DNA of 5,146 nucleotides from an uncultured Eubacteriales bacterium (GTDB lineage Bacteria > Bacillota_A > Clostridia > Peptostreptococcales > Anaerovoracaceae), in contig CACYHM010000085.1 in the NCBI GenBank assembly GCA_902774195.1, positions 1 through 5,146 on the forward strand, written 5' to 3'. Shown here one piece after another: positions 1 to 5,146 of this stretch (its first letter is position 1; each line of letters opens with the position of its first letter). The position numbers were made by a program, and so were the translations under genes. The notes below the pieces were generated by a model. The model had not been told where the DNA came from and did no database searches. It worked only from the letters and a program-made list of their open reading frames with translations.

Positions 1-1088
1 GTAGTCAGTGCGGCGTGATATCCCATGTCGACGGCTACCTTGACCGACTTGCCTTTGGATATCTCCTCTCTGATGCGCGTGAAAATGATGACATTGGAGT
101 CAACTGCCATACCTATCGAAAGTATGATACCCGCGATACCAGGCAGGGTCAGTACTGATCCCATGCCGGCCATTGTCCAGAGCACGAGCTGTATGTACAG
201 AAGCAGCGCAAGGTCTGCAATGAGACCGAGCATGCCGTATACGATGACCATGAGCACGAGAACGAGTCCCAGGCCTATAGCTCCGGCTTTGACTGAGAGC
301 TGGAGGGCGTTTGCGCCGATAGTGGCTGTCTGTACCGAAGAGTTGATCTCGGTGAGATTAGCAGGAAGCGCACCGCCTCTGATCAGAGCTGAGAGTGATG
401 AAGCTTCGGTCTCGCTGAACCCTCCCGGTCTTGTGATCTCGCACGATCTCGAATTGATCTTTTCGTGCACGGTCGGAGCGGATATGACCTCGTCGTCGAG
501 GCAGATCACGATTGCCGCAGGATCGACCAGATTGCCGTTCTCATCTGTCATCTTTGCCTCGACCTGCCCGCTGTATGCCTTTTCAGTGGCATCCGCGAAG
601 AGGTCGCTGCCCTCGGATGTGAAATCTATCGTTATCTTGTAGCCGCCGTTCTGAGTGTCGTTGGCTATCTGTGAATCGCTGATCCCTTCGCCAGTCAGGG
701 CAAGTGTCCCGTCAGCAAGGAAGAACTGCAGCTGGGCAGTACGTCCTATCTGCTCGATCGCCTCCTCGGCATTCTCGACGCCAGGCATCTCGACCCTGAG
801 TCTGTTGTTTCCTTCGATGGAGACCGCGGCCTCGCTGATACCCATGGCGTTGACTCTGTTTTCGAGAACGCTCTTTGTCTGATTCATGATCGCTGTCAGC
901 TCTGTGCCCGTCTCAGGCGTATCTGCCTCGAGCAGTACATAGACTCCGCCGTTGATATCGAGTCCGTACTTGAGTTCCTTGCCGAGGTTGTCTACTTTAT
1001 CGCCTATTCCGGTGAACGTTACAGTCCACGAAGCGATGAGCAGCAGCACGATCAATACCGCTAATACTTTTCTTCTGCCTTTTTTCAT
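1..1088 (-). CDS. secD: SecD, protein-export membrane subunit (3' end beyond window)
   Basis: SecD works with SecF and YajC beside the SecYEG channel and uses the proton motive force to help pull proteins out across the membrane. The window holds residues 1-362. A basic start (MKKGRRK) leads into a first transmembrane helix at about 9-26. The SecD signature YGLDINGG is at 41-48, and the large extracellular region runs to about 260. The ALPANL element at 240-245 precedes the membrane block, with helices near 268-286, 288-308 and 312-330. The motif GMAVDSNVIIFTRIREE at 326-342 is typical of SecD; by family knowledge its Asp (D330 here) matches the residue implicated in proton transfer in Thermus SecDF. 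The last helices and the stop lie outside, so a SecD-SecF fusion cannot be excluded. The start is the only plausible one before the first helix. Its ribosome site is unusual: AGGG lies only 2 nt from ATG and GAAAGG lies 12 nt away. Confidence 0.97.
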   Translation of the reverse strand, partial: MKKGRRKVLAVLIVLLLIASWTVTFTGIGDKVDNLGKELKYGLDINGGVYVLLEADTPETGTELTAIMNQTKSVLENRVNAMGISEAAVSIEGNNRLRVEMPGVENAEEAIEQIGRTAQLQFFLADGTLALTGEGISDSQIANDTQNGGYKITIDFTSEGSDLFADATEKAYSGQVEAKMTDENGNLVDPAAIVICLDDEVISAPTVHEKINSRSCEITRPGGFSETEASSLSALIRGGALPANLTEINSSVQTATIGANALQLSVKAGAIGLGLVLVLMVIVYGMLGLIADLALLLYIQLVLWTMAGMGSVLTLPGIAGIILSIGMAVDSNVIIFTRIREEISKGKSVKVAVDMGYHAALT

Positions 1089-1165
1089 TTCCCTAAAATA
1101 CCTTTCAGTTTTTGTCTGAATTTGTCAAAAAGCGCAAAATACGACAATTAACAATTATTCAATCT

Positions 1166-1194
1166 ATTGTACTCGTTTGAGCCTTGTTTTTCAA
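1166..1194 (-). promoter_or_regulatory. SigA-type promoter for secD
   Basis: On the minus strand a TTGAAA box (1194-1189) is followed by a 17-nt spacer and a TACAAT box (1171-1166). Both hexamers match the housekeeping consensus at five of six positions and the spacing is ideal. Transcription should begin near 1159, giving a leader of roughly 70 nt before the secD start. The leader is AT-rich and contains a direct repeat read as TTTGTC on the plus strand (1111-1116 and 1121-1126). A weak TTTTTG/CAAAAA inverted pair lies at 1109-1114 and 1126-1131. No riboswitch class is recognised. The promoter lies downstream of the sensor gene's hairpin, so secD can be transcribed independently of it. Confidence 0.75.
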
Positions 1195-1240
1195 TGGAAT
1201 TCGCTGTCTGAAAGCACTGTGAAATGTACTAATTTGAATA

Positions 1241-1310
1241 CTTCCGTGAAGTAATGCGCCCCCGTTCAAAACAGGGGCGCATGCAGATGTACCGTCATCA
1301 GTCACGGAAG
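1241..1310 (-). repeat. Outer inverted repeat enclosing the terminator hairpin
   Basis: The 9-nt sequence CTTCCGTGA at 1241-1249 is exactly complementary to TCACGGAAG at 1302-1310, and the two arms bracket the terminator stem at 1254-1282. In minus-strand RNA they could form a closing stem, with a further G-U pair possible at 1240/1311. The interior is uneven: 4 nt on one side of the inner hairpin and 19 nt on the other. It could stabilise the 3' end of the sensor mRNA, or be chance. The function is unknown. Confidence 0.35.
1254..1282 (-). terminator. Hairpin terminator of the HD-GYP sensor gene
   Basis: This is a 29-nt inverted repeat with arms ATGCGCCCC and GGGGCGCAT (9 bp). The stem continues through one G-U wobble and three more pairs to a 3-nt loop. 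The wobble pairs only in minus-strand RNA (it is C/A on the plus strand), so the structure fits a minus-strand transcript. It sits 31 nt past the sensor stop codon. The following tract (TTACTTC) is only weakly U-rich, so termination may be incomplete or factor-assisted. Confidence 0.65.
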
Positions 1311-1313
1311 CTT

Positions 1314-4300
1314 CTATTCAGTCACTTCTTCGTCTTTTACCTTCTCCATTTTGCTCTTTTTCTCTTCTTCGTCCTGACGCTTGTGGATGTTGTTTATATC
1401 CTCGGTGCTGCCTCCTCCGCGGTCGTCCTTTGCGCGGAGCTGGCCTTTTTCGGCAAGCCTCAGCAGAGCTTCGACGACATCGGTTTCAAGCTGGGTGCCG
1501 GAGACTTCTCTCATGATCTCCATCACTTTGTCGAAGTTCATCCTGCGTCTGTACGGGCGGTCGGAATACATAGCATCGAAGGTATCCGCAACGGCGATGA
1601 TCTGGGCAACGCGAGGGATATCATCTCCCTTGAGTCCCTTAGGATAGCCCTTTCCGTCAGGTCTTTCGTGGTGGCTTCCGGCGCCTATAGCCAGTTCAGG
1701 CATGATGCTGATGTCCTTGAGAACGTTGTAGCCCAGGCCTGAATGCGACTTGATTATCGCGAATTCCTCGTCAGTCAGCTTGCCCGGCTTGTTCAGGACT
1801 TCTTCAGGGATGCCTATCTTGCCTATGTCATGCAGGAGAGCTATGTTGTAGTACTTCTCTATCTCATCCTCGCTGCAGCCCAGTTCTTCTGCGAGCATCG
1901 CAGTATAATTGGCGACCCTCATCGAGTGGCCGTTGGTATACTTGTCTTTCATATCGATGGTCTTCGCAAAGGCCTCGGTGACTTCCTTGACGAGCTGCTT
2001 GTTCTCTTTTTCTTTCTTTTCGTAGGCCCTTGCCTGACGCATCATGAAGAGCTTTACGATAGAAGCTATGATGCCGGCGATAACGGCGGCGACCAGTACA
2101 TAGAACCACGGCTTTTCGTAGAACGCTTTCGATATGATGATCCGGGTTTTGTATTCTGCGGTATCGTGTCCCATCGAGTCCGAAAGATCTATCACAAAGC
2201 TGTAAGTGCCGCCCTTCAGGTTCGTATAGTCAGTCGGCACCAGATCGCTCCTCTTGACCGTGGATTTGCTCTTGTCGAATCCTCTGAGATAATATGTCAC
2301 ATCAGGATTTATAAGAGAGTATGTGAACACATAAGGGTAAACCGTCAGCTTTGACGGGTGCTTCGGTACTGTTATCACGCCTTTCGCGTCCGGATAATAG
2401 AACTTTCCGTCTGCCTCTACGTACGGCACAGCGACCTTTGTGCTTGCAACGTCATCAAAATCCAGATTGATATTGACCTTGCTCACCCCGGTGTTGCCGG
2501 CGATATACAGATCCCCGTCCTTTGTGAGCTCGCTGTATGAATTAGCCGTCGCTATGCACGAAAGACCGTTGTCGGTATCGTAGAACAATGGGCTTATCTC
2601 TTTGTTTTCAAGCATCTCGGACGTCGGCACCTGGTATATGCCGTTGCTGGAGAGCACCCACATCTCGTCTCTGCTGTTCTGGTAAAGATCGAAGTTGTTC
2701 GAGTATGGGAACTTATGTATGTTCACCACTTTGTTGTCTTTATCCAGATAAGCGATGGAATTGCTTGTTACCAGCCACAGTATATCTCTCGACCTGTCCT
2801 TCTTGGCGCGCATGACCACGTCCGAGGTAAGACCGTCTTCCGTTCCGATATGCAGAGTCTTTCCGTCATGTATGATATAAAGACCGTCTCCGTCCGATCC
2901 GAAGACCAGGTCTCCGTTGTCCGCCTCGGCAACGGTCAGTATCTCGGTATTTGCGAGTCCGTCCTTATCGTTATAGACCTTTTTGACGCTGTCGCCTTCT
3001 ATCACGGCAACTCCGCCCGTGCAGGCCACAAGGATCCGGCCGTCTTTTGTTTCGGATACGCTTCTTATCCGCTCAGAAGGCAGACCGTCTCCGGTCGTGA
3101 ATCTCCTGATCGCTCCGTCACTGTATCTGACAAGACATTCCGGGCTGAAAGTAGATATCCAGATGTTGTTTTTGCTGTCTTTTTCGATACTCCTGATCCT
3201 GGCTTCGGAGAGCATGGCCGACAGTTCGTTGTTTACCCTCTCGCCCGTGCTTTCGTCGATTATTATGAGGCCGGCGTCAGTGCCGATGTACAGCTGGCTG
3301 AGATGTTTGCACGTCGTATTGACTACGGCCGGTTCAAGTCCGTATTTCTCAAAGATATCAAGGAATCTGTTCCTGACGATCTTCATCACACCCTGCCTTG
3401 ACGATGTAAACCAGAGATTTCCCTGGTAATCGGTCATCATCTCGTCGATCGAGTGAGACATCGGCAGATCTTCAAGAGTATATGCCTTGCCTCCCCTGAT
3501 GATGCCTATGCCGGAATCGGTCGTGACCCATACCTGATCATCAATAGGCGTTATGCTCTTGCAGTATGAGAGCGGAGCCATGTCCACAGAAGTCTTGTCG
3601 TTCAGTTTTTCCGACAGGGTGCCGTGATATACCGTAGATTCCTCAGTGCCGATATATACCATGCCGGGATCATTGTCATCCGGCGTGATACATGTGGCAT
3701 CTGAGATCCCGAGATCATCCGCCGTGTAGTATTCGTCCAGCCTGCCGTCTTTCAGCGTGAATACTTCGTTGTTGTTCGTATTGCAGTAAAGCGTTCCGTC
3801 GCTGCCGGCATTTATCTCCCATACATAGGCATCTGCTATCTTTTCATCTTTGATGGCGGTCAGCTTCAGATCGCTGTCGAGCACGGATATGCCCTTCGTC
3901 GTTGCTATATATATGTTTCCGTCCTTATCCTCTGAGAATGCCCGTACAGAAAGCGACCTCAGCCCGTCTTCTTTATTGAACTGAGTATATTCGCCCTTAT
4001 CCATCACAAAGGCTCCGCTGTCGTTCGTGCCGATCCACAGCCTGTCCTTGCTGTCGACATACAGGCTGACGACGCTTGCGATACCTGTTGTGGAATCGAT
4101 CCTTTCGAAGGAATTGCCGTCATATCTGATCAGCCCGCCGTAGCTCCCTATCCATATGAATCCTTCTGAAGTCTCAGCGATCGCGTTAGCTTCGGAGGTA
4201 GGAAGTCCTTTTGTATTATCGTAAAGGACGGCGGAAAAGCCTTCCTTCTGTCCCGTAACATCGACATTTACGGAACTGTCTTCGCCCGACACGACAAGCG

Positions 4301-4367
4301 CCATGCCTGATATCATGGCTGCGGTCATCAGTATGATGATTATTTGCTTTATCCCGGTTTTTGACAT
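1314..4367 (-). CDS. Transmembrane double-propeller sensor with HD-GYP cyclic-di-GMP phosphodiesterase domain
   Basis: Predicted one-component receptor, 1017 residues, that couples an external signal to cyclic-di-GMP breakdown. Residues 6-27 form a hydrophobic signal or anchor segment. About 14 propeller-type repeats (often GL...W/YIGT..G, Reg_prop-like) run from about 54 to 630, enough for two seven-bladed propellers. A Y_Y_Y-like beta domain covers about 669-750, a transmembrane helix about 754-774, and a charged helical linker 779-805. The HD-GYP domain spans about 792-975 with H814, H846-D847 (HDIGK), H875, H899-H900, the GYP signature (HHERPDGKGYP, 899-909) and D928, so it looks active. 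Y810 replaces the Glu found in three-metal members, suggesting a two-metal centre. A Gly-rich hinge (984-986) leads to a Lys/Glu-rich tail. AAAGGG lies 7 nt before the ATG. No frameshift is seen. The gene lies between yajC and secD with hairpins on both sides. The ligand is unknown; a glycan is a guess from related sensors. Confidence 0.93.
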   Translation of the reverse strand: MSKTGIKQIIIILMTAAMISGMALVVSGEDSSVNVDVTGQKEGFSAVLYDNTKGLPTSEANAIAETSEGFIWIGSYGGLIRYDGNSFERIDSTTGIASVVSLYVDSKDRLWIGTNDSGAFVMDKGEYTQFNKEDGLRSLSVRAFSEDKDGNIYIATTKGISVLDSDLKLTAIKDEKIADAYVWEINAGSDGTLYCNTNNNEVFTLKDGRLDEYYTADDLGISDATCITPDDNDPGMVYIGTEESTVYHGTLSEKLNDKTSVDMAPLSYCKSITPIDDQVWVTTDSGIGIIRGGKAYTLEDLPMSHSIDEMMTDYQGNLWFTSSRQGVMKIVRNRFLDIFEKYGLEPAVVNTTCKHLSQLYIGTDAGLIIIDESTGERVNNELSAMLSEARIRSIEKDSKNNIWISTFSPECLVRYSDGAIRRFTTGDGLPSERIRSVSETKDGRILVACTGGVAVIEGDSVKKVYNDKDGLANTEILTVAEADNGDLVFGSDGDGLYIIHDGKTLHIGTEDGLTSDVVMRAKKDRSRDILWLVTSNSIAYLDKDNKVVNIHKFPYSNNFDLYQNSRDEMWVLSSNGIYQVPTSEMLENKEISPLFYDTDNGLSCIATANSYSELTKDGDLYIAGNTGVSKVNINLDFDDVASTKVAVPYVEADGKFYYPDAKGVITVPKHPSKLTVYPYVFTYSLINPDVTYYLRGFDKSKSTVKRSDLVPTDYTNLKGGTYSFVIDLSDSMGHDTAEYKTRIIISKAFYEKPWFYVLVAAVIAGIIASIVKLFMMRQARAYEKKEKENKQLVKEVTEAFAKTIDMKDKYTNGHSMRVANYTAMLAEELGCSEDEIEKYYNIALLHDIGKIGIPEEVLNKPGKLTDEEFAIIKSHSGLGYNVLKDISIMPELAIGAGSHHERPDGKGYPKGLKGDDIPRVAQIIAVADTFDAMYSDRPYRRRMNFDKVMEIMREVSGTQLETDVVEALLRLAEKGQLRAKDDRGGGSTEDINNIHKRQDEEEKKSKMEKVKDEEVTE

Positions 4368-4460
4368 TTATGTACCCTTTTTCAGATCCTGATAATATTC
4401 TGACGGTTTATTTTAACACAGACGGGCAATATATAGTAGTCATTATGCAATAAATGATAA
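4368..4460 (-). promoter_or_regulatory. Leader region of the HD-GYP sensor gene, promoter not resolved
   Basis: This 93-nt AT-rich stretch lies between the yajC hairpin and the sensor start and should hold the sensor's promoter if the hairpin terminates well. Possible -10 elements on the minus strand are TATATA or TATATT (about 4435-4428) and TAAAAT (about 4415-4410), but none has a convincing -35 box at 16-18 nt. The best pairing is TTATCA with TATATA across 19 nt, which is poor. The ribosome site AAAGGG is at 4375-4380. The promoter may be weak, activator-dependent or read by another sigma factor, or the gene may rely on read-through from yajC. Confidence 0.3.
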
Positions 4461-4489
4461 ATACGCCCCCACATTTTGTGGAGGCGTAT
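4461..4489 (-). terminator. Hairpin terminator of yajC
   Basis: This is a 29-nt inverted repeat. Seven base pairs (ATACGCC with GGCGTAT) are followed by one position that pairs as G-U only in minus-strand RNA. Four more pairs and a 5-nt loop complete it. It begins 30 nt after the yajC stop codon. The downstream sequence (TTATCATTTATTG) is moderately U-rich, better than at the sensor gene's terminator but not a clean U run. Size and end sequences closely match the hairpin at 1254-1282. Confidence 0.68.
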
Positions 4490-4519
4490 CATGATTTTCG
4501 CTTTTATTCGATGATCGTG

Positions 4520-4927
4520 TTATTTCTCTTCGTTCTCTTCGGACTTCTTGCCGAGCTTTTTAGGAGTGACCTTTTTGTCTCTCGAAGGAGCCTTCTTCTC
4601 TTCGGTCTCTTCCTTCTTCGCGTCGTCCTTGGCTGCAGGCTTGCTTCCGGATGCATCCTTAGGACTTACGCTTGCGATAGCAGTCTTGAGGAACTCGATC
4701 TTGTTCTTGCCGGCTGTCGTAGAGATAACGACGGTCTTTTCGTTGATCTTTTCGATTCTGCCGACGATGCCGCCGATAGTGATGGCCTCGTCGCCGACCT
4801 TCATCGCTTCTCTCATCTCTCTGTCGGCTTTATCTTTTTTTCTCTGAGGTCTGATCATCATGAAGTAGATCATGACGATGAGCAGACCCATCAGCATAAA
4901 ACTGAATGCAGGGCTGTTAGGATTCAT
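4520..4927 (-). CDS. yajC: YajC, Sec translocase accessory protein
   Basis: YajC is a small single-span membrane protein that associates with SecD and SecF at the SecYEG channel; its exact role is not settled. The 135-residue product has a short polar start (MNPNSPAFS) and a transmembrane helix at about 9-25. The family core follows: YFMMIRPQRKK at 21-31, then MKVGDEAITIGGIVGRI at about 42-58 and a short beta region to about 90. The remaining 45 residues are an extended Lys/Glu/Ala tail, longer than the core needs and probably disordered. The start at 4927 is fixed by GGGAGG 5 nt upstream; an in-frame extension to 5002 would run into the tRNA-Leu gene and is rejected. In most bacteria yajC directly precedes secD; here a 3-kb sensor gene lies between them. 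The tRNA 3' end is 31 nt upstream. Confidence 0.96.
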   Translation of the reverse strand: MNPNSPAFSFMLMGLLIVMIYFMMIRPQRKKDKADREMREAMKVGDEAITIGGIVGRIEKINEKTVVISTTAGKNKIEFLKTAIASVSPKDASGSKPAAKDDAKKEETEEKKAPSRDKKVTPKKLGKKSEENEEK

Positions 4928-4932
4928 AATTA

Positions 4933-4938
4933 CCTCCC
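4933..4938 (-). promoter_or_regulatory. Ribosome binding site of yajC
   Basis: GGGAGG on the minus strand, followed by TAATT and the ATG at 4927. This near-perfect Shine-Dalgarno sequence decides the start in favour of the 135-residue product over the longer reading frame that overlaps the tRNA. Confidence 0.9.
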
Positions 4939-4958
4939 GGATATGCTTGTGTTTAGTT

Positions 4959-5045
4959 TGGTGCCGGCGGTGGGGGTCGAACCCACACGATATTGCTATC
5001 ACGGGATTTTGAATCCCGCGCGTCTGCCAATTCCGCCACGCCGGC
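4959..5045 (-). tRNA. tRNA-Leu(CAA)
   Basis: Complete 87-nt class II tRNA including an encoded CCA. The acceptor arms GCCGGCG and CGCCGGC pair over 7 bp with discriminator A. The D arm is GCG/CGC with the GG dinucleotide in its loop. The anticodon stem CGGGA/TCCCG closes the 7-nt loop TTCAAAA, giving anticodon CAA, which reads UUG. A 15-nt variable region can form a GATA/TATC stem with a GCAA loop, as expected for leucine tRNAs. The T arm is GTGGG/CCCAC around TTCGACC. It lies 23 nt after a second leucine tRNA and 31 nt before yajC, so it may share a transcript with both. Confidence 0.97.
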
Positions 5046-5068
5046 CAATGGCAATTTGGCTAAAAAAA

Positions 5069-5146
5069 TGGTGTGGATGACTGGACTCGAACCAGCACGG
5101 TTTCACCCACATGGCCCTCAACCATGCGCGTCTACCAATTCCGCCA
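5069..5146 (-). tRNA. tRNA-Leu(GAG), missing the first 7 nt at the window edge
   Basis: The window contains everything from position 8 of the tRNA to the encoded CCA; only the 5' acceptor strand (expected GTGGATG) lies outside. The anticodon stem CATGG/CCATG closes the loop TTGAGGG, giving anticodon GAG for leucine CUC/CUU codons. The D arm is nearly identical to that of the neighbouring tRNA-Leu(CAA). The variable arm is 13 nt, and the T arm GCTGG/CCAGT closes with one G-U pair. The 3' acceptor CATCCAC is followed by A and CCA. A run of seven T follows directly (5068-5062), a likely site for 3' trimming and possibly partial termination. Confidence 0.95.

Noticed and set aside
25..642. 205-codon plus-strand reading frame
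   Set aside because: It lies opposite secD, has no recognisable product and is explained by the codon composition of the real gene.
1254..1742. 162-codon plus-strand reading frame
   Set aside because: It is antisense to the HD-GYP domain and begins inside the terminator hairpin, with no ribosome site or family resemblance.
1864..2109. 81-codon minus-strand frame inside the sensor gene
   Set aside because: It is an alternative frame of the sensor coding sequence around the transmembrane segment, and its translation resembles nothing.
1743..3429. Several plus-strand reading frames of 60-228 codons
   Set aside because: All are opposite the sensor gene, overlap each other in different frames and show no domain. 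The minus-strand frame has clear repeats and catalytic motifs throughout.
4520..5002. Longer yajC reading frame with 25 extra N-terminal residues
   Set aside because: The extension runs through the tRNA-Leu(CAA) gene and has no ribosome site, whereas the internal ATG at 4927 has a near-perfect one and gives the normal YajC N-terminus.
5062..5068. T7 run as a full intrinsic terminator between the tRNA genes
   Set aside because: There is no separate GC-rich hairpin before it, only the tRNA's own T arm and acceptor, and the next tRNA would then lack a promoter in the 23-nt spacer.
4454..5080. 208-codon plus-strand reading frame
   Set aside because: It spans the yajC terminator, yajC and the tRNA-Leu(CAA) gene on the opposite strand, so it cannot be a real gene.
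1..5146. CRISPR array, insertion sequence or phage attachment site
   Set aside because: No regularly spaced direct repeats, transposase-like frame or duplicated tRNA 3' end was found. The two tRNA-Leu genes differ outside their D arms and are ordinary paralogues.

Overview
The window looks like a chromosomal segment from a Gram-positive anaerobe, most likely class Clostridia. The grounds are purine-rich Shine-Dalgarno sites, a consensus SigA-type promoter in an AT-rich spacer, tRNA genes with encoded CCA ends, and the style of the SecD and YajC proteins. Base composition appears close to balanced in the genes and AT-rich between them. The taxonomic call is an inference; nothing here fixes genus or family. 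Every supported gene lies on the minus strand, so transcription runs from high to low coordinates.

In transcription order: a tRNA-Leu(GAG) that loses its first 7 nt at the window edge (5069-5146), a tRNA-Leu(CAA) (4959-5045), yajC (4520-4927), a hairpin terminator (4461-4489), a 1017-residue membrane sensor with an HD-GYP output domain (1314-4367), a second hairpin terminator (1254-1282), a good promoter (1166-1194), and the first 362 codons of secD (1-1088, running off the left edge). The two protein-gene spacers (4368-4519 and 1089-1313) hold only these regulatory elements. No insertion sequence, CRISPR array or phage gene is visible.

YajC and SecD are accessory parts of the Sec export machinery, and their genes are normally neighbours (yajC-secD-secF). 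Here the pair is split by a signalling gene. That protein has an N-terminal signal/anchor segment, 14 propeller-type repeats that fit two seven-bladed beta-propellers, a Y_Y_Y-like domain, one transmembrane helix and an HD-GYP domain with all catalytic motifs intact. This is the sensor layout of the Bacteroides hybrid two-component systems with the kinase replaced by a cyclic-di-GMP phosphodiesterase. The likely reading is that it senses an external ligand, possibly a glycan, and lowers cyclic-di-GMP inside the cell. Terminators on both sides and a separate secD promoter suggest it is an independent unit placed inside the Sec locus. Whether it is functionally tied to secretion cannot be decided from sequence.
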